NCBI GenBank assembly: GCA_041583015.1
Contig: JBFHGR010000157.1
Location: 1 to 6,202 of the forward strand
Source: Parvicella sp041583015
Lineage (GTDB): Bacteria > Bacteroidota > Bacteroidia > Flavobacteriales_D > Parvicellaceae
Length of the DNA: 6,202 bases
Reading direction: 5' to 3'
A program made the translations under genes and the position numbers. The stretch's first letter is position 1; each line of letters begins with the position of its first letter. A model generated the notes under the pieces. The model worked only from the letters and a program-made list of their open reading frames with translations. It made no database searches and was not told the origin of the DNA. Positions 4,917 to 6,202 of this stretch are shown here, one piece after another.

Positions 4917-6202
4917 TCATCCCATCCACCCATCTCTATCCAAACTTCTATATTGAATAGCTTCAGCAATATGATGTGCTTCTATATTGGCTGATGCTTC
5001 CAAATCTGCAATGGTTCTTGCTACTTTAAATATCCTACCATAAGACCTTGCAGATAGTCCTAACTTTTCCATGGCATTTTTCATTAATGCTTCCCCAGCA
5101 GCATCTATTTTACAGTGAATTTTTTCCAGTTTTGGTGTCAATTGAGCATTGCAATGCACCCCTTCAATTCCTTTGAATCTTTGTTCTTGTATTTTTCTTG
5201 CTAAAACTACTCTTGCTCTGATATCAGCGGAGGTTTCTCCCTGTTTTTTGTCAGCTAACTTATCGTATGGCACTGGTTGTACTTCAATATGTAAATCTAT
5301 TCTATCCATCAAAGGTCCCGAAATTTTGGCTAGATATCTTTTTACGACATGTTCAGGGTCACCAGAACCGCCAGAAGGGTCATAGAAATCTCCACTCGGT
5401 GATGGATTCATAGAGGCAATAAGCATAAATGAAGAAGGGTAGTCTACACTGATTTTTGCTCTTGAGATGGTTACAACTCTGTCCTCTAGCGGCTGTCGCA
5501 ATACTTCAATTACTTGTCTTTTAAATTCAGGTAATTCATCTAAAAACAAAATACCATTATGCGCCAATGAAATTTCTCCAGGCTTTGGGTTAGATCCGCC
5601 TCCAACAAGCGCAACATCAGAAATTGTGTGATGGGGATTTCTAAAGGGTCTTTGGGTTATTAGCCCAACATTACTTCCTAATAACCCCGCTACAGAATGT
5701 ATTTTTGTAGTTTCCAATGCCTCCTCCATGGTGAGTGGGGGTAGTATTGTTCCAATTCTCTTAGATAACATGGTTTTACCAGATCCTGGAGGACCTATCA
5801 TAATAGCGTTGTGTCCACCAGCAGCAGCGATTTCCAATGCGCGTTTCACATTTTCTTGTCCTTTCACATCGGCAAAATCAAGACCTGATGGATGGTCGTA
5901 ATTTTCAAATTCCGCTTGAATATCAAACGTTACTTTCTCCATGGAAGGTTCTCCATTAAAAAAGTCTATCACCTCTTTAATGTTGTTAGCTCCATAAACA
6001 TCTAGTCCTTCTACAATTGCTGCTTCTTTAGCATTTGCAGCGGGTAGAATAATTCCTTTAAAACCTTCTTTTTGTGCTTTGATAGCAATGGGTAATGCTC
6101 CTTTAATAGGTCTTAATTCTCCATCTAAGGAAAGTTCTCCCATGATAACATAATCCTCTGTTAATTCAGGTTGTGAAATTTGTCCTGAAGCAGCGAGTAT
6201 TC
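4917..6202 (-). CDS. YifB/ComM-family Mg-chelatase-like AAA+ ATPase (5' truncated by window)
   Basis: The frame stays open to the window edge (19 further codons above the ATG at 6143, ending EDYVI before MGELSLDG), so that ATG is internal; 427 residues are visible of the roughly 510 usual for the family. Numbering from that internal Met: the end of the N-terminal Lon-protease-like (ChlI) domain (1 to about 65), then the AAA+ domain with Walker A GPPGSGKT (117-124), Walker B ILFLDE (198-203), sensor-region MNPSPSG (245-251) and the arginine-containing GPLMDRIDLH (276-285), then the C-terminal Mg-chelatase helical domain (about 355-402, LSARSYGRIFKVARTIADLE). ComM in Vibrio is a hexameric helicase that drives branch migration during natural transformation, so a role in recombining incoming DNA is plausible here. 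The four cysteines common around MNPCPCG in Proteobacteria are replaced (see findings). All ATPase motifs are intact and no frameshift is seen. Confidence 0.95.
   Translation of the reverse strand, partial: ILAASGQISQPELTEDYVIMGELSLDGELRPIKGALPIAIKAQKEGFKGIILPAANAKEAAIVEGLDVYGANNIKEVIDFFNGEPSMEKVTFDIQAEFENYDHPSGLDFADVKGQENVKRALEIAAAGGHNAIMIGPPGSGKTMLSKRIGTILPPLTMEEALETTKIHSVAGLLGSNVGLITQRPFRNPHHTISDVALVGGGSNPKPGEISLAHNGILFLDELPEFKRQVIEVLRQPLEDRVVTISRAKISVDYPSSFMLIASMNPSPSGDFYDPSGGSGDPEHVVKRYLAKISGPLMDRIDLHIEVQPVPYDKLADKKQGETSADIRARVVLARKIQEQRFKGIEGVHCNAQLTPKLEKIHCKIDAAGEALMKNAMEKLGLSARSYGRIFKVARTIADLEASANIEAHHIAEAIQYRSLDRDGWMG

Noticed and set aside
5149..5385. 78-residue plus-strand frame opposite the YifB-type gene
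   Set aside because: Antisense shadow of the conserved AAA+ coding sequence, with no independent support.
4917..6143. Complete 408-residue ATPase starting at the ATG at 6143
   Set aside because: The frame continues upstream into conserved YifB residues (EDYVI before MGELSLDG); the true start lies outside the window.

Overview
The window looks like a chromosomal segment from a member of the Bacteroidota, probably Flavobacteriales or a close relative. The evidence is the AT-rich sequence, A-rich leaders mostly without a clear Shine-Dalgarno, a candidate promoter with the TAnnTTTG -7 element of this phylum, signal peptides that end in 'AQ', and a Bacteroidota-style YifB/ComM protein that lacks the usual cysteines. 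Genus cannot be decided from this sequence alone.

Layout: two housekeeping genes, both cut by the window edges, point inward and frame a block of four genes of unknown function. On the left (2-439, +) is the C-terminal end of valyl-tRNA synthetase (valS). On the right (4917-6202, -) is most of a YifB/ComM-type AAA+ ATPase. Between them, on the minus strand and read right to left, lie three cell-envelope genes. The first (2123-3241) encodes an exported protein with a CsgG/LpoB-like N-terminal domain and a probable beta-barrel C-terminal half. The second (1431-2123) overlaps it by one base (TAATG) and encodes an exported protein with two similar beta-rich segments and a hydrophobic C-terminal stretch. 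After a 275-base gap comes a predicted beta-rich lipoprotein (445-1155). A 496-residue all-helical, TPR-like cytoplasmic protein (3406-4896, +) diverges from the envelope pair across a 164-base intergenic region.

The coupled pair 2123-3241/1431-2123 is the part most likely to be a functional unit. Both products carry signal peptides, and their coding overlap suggests they are made together and may act together in the periplasm or outer membrane. The lipoprotein gene is probably transcribed separately. Whether the helical-repeat gene is functionally linked to the envelope genes, or only shares an upstream region with them, cannot be told from this sequence. I saw no tRNA, rRNA, CRISPR array, insertion sequence or phage gene. 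No clearly new system can be demonstrated; the best candidate for something undescribed is the envelope pair.
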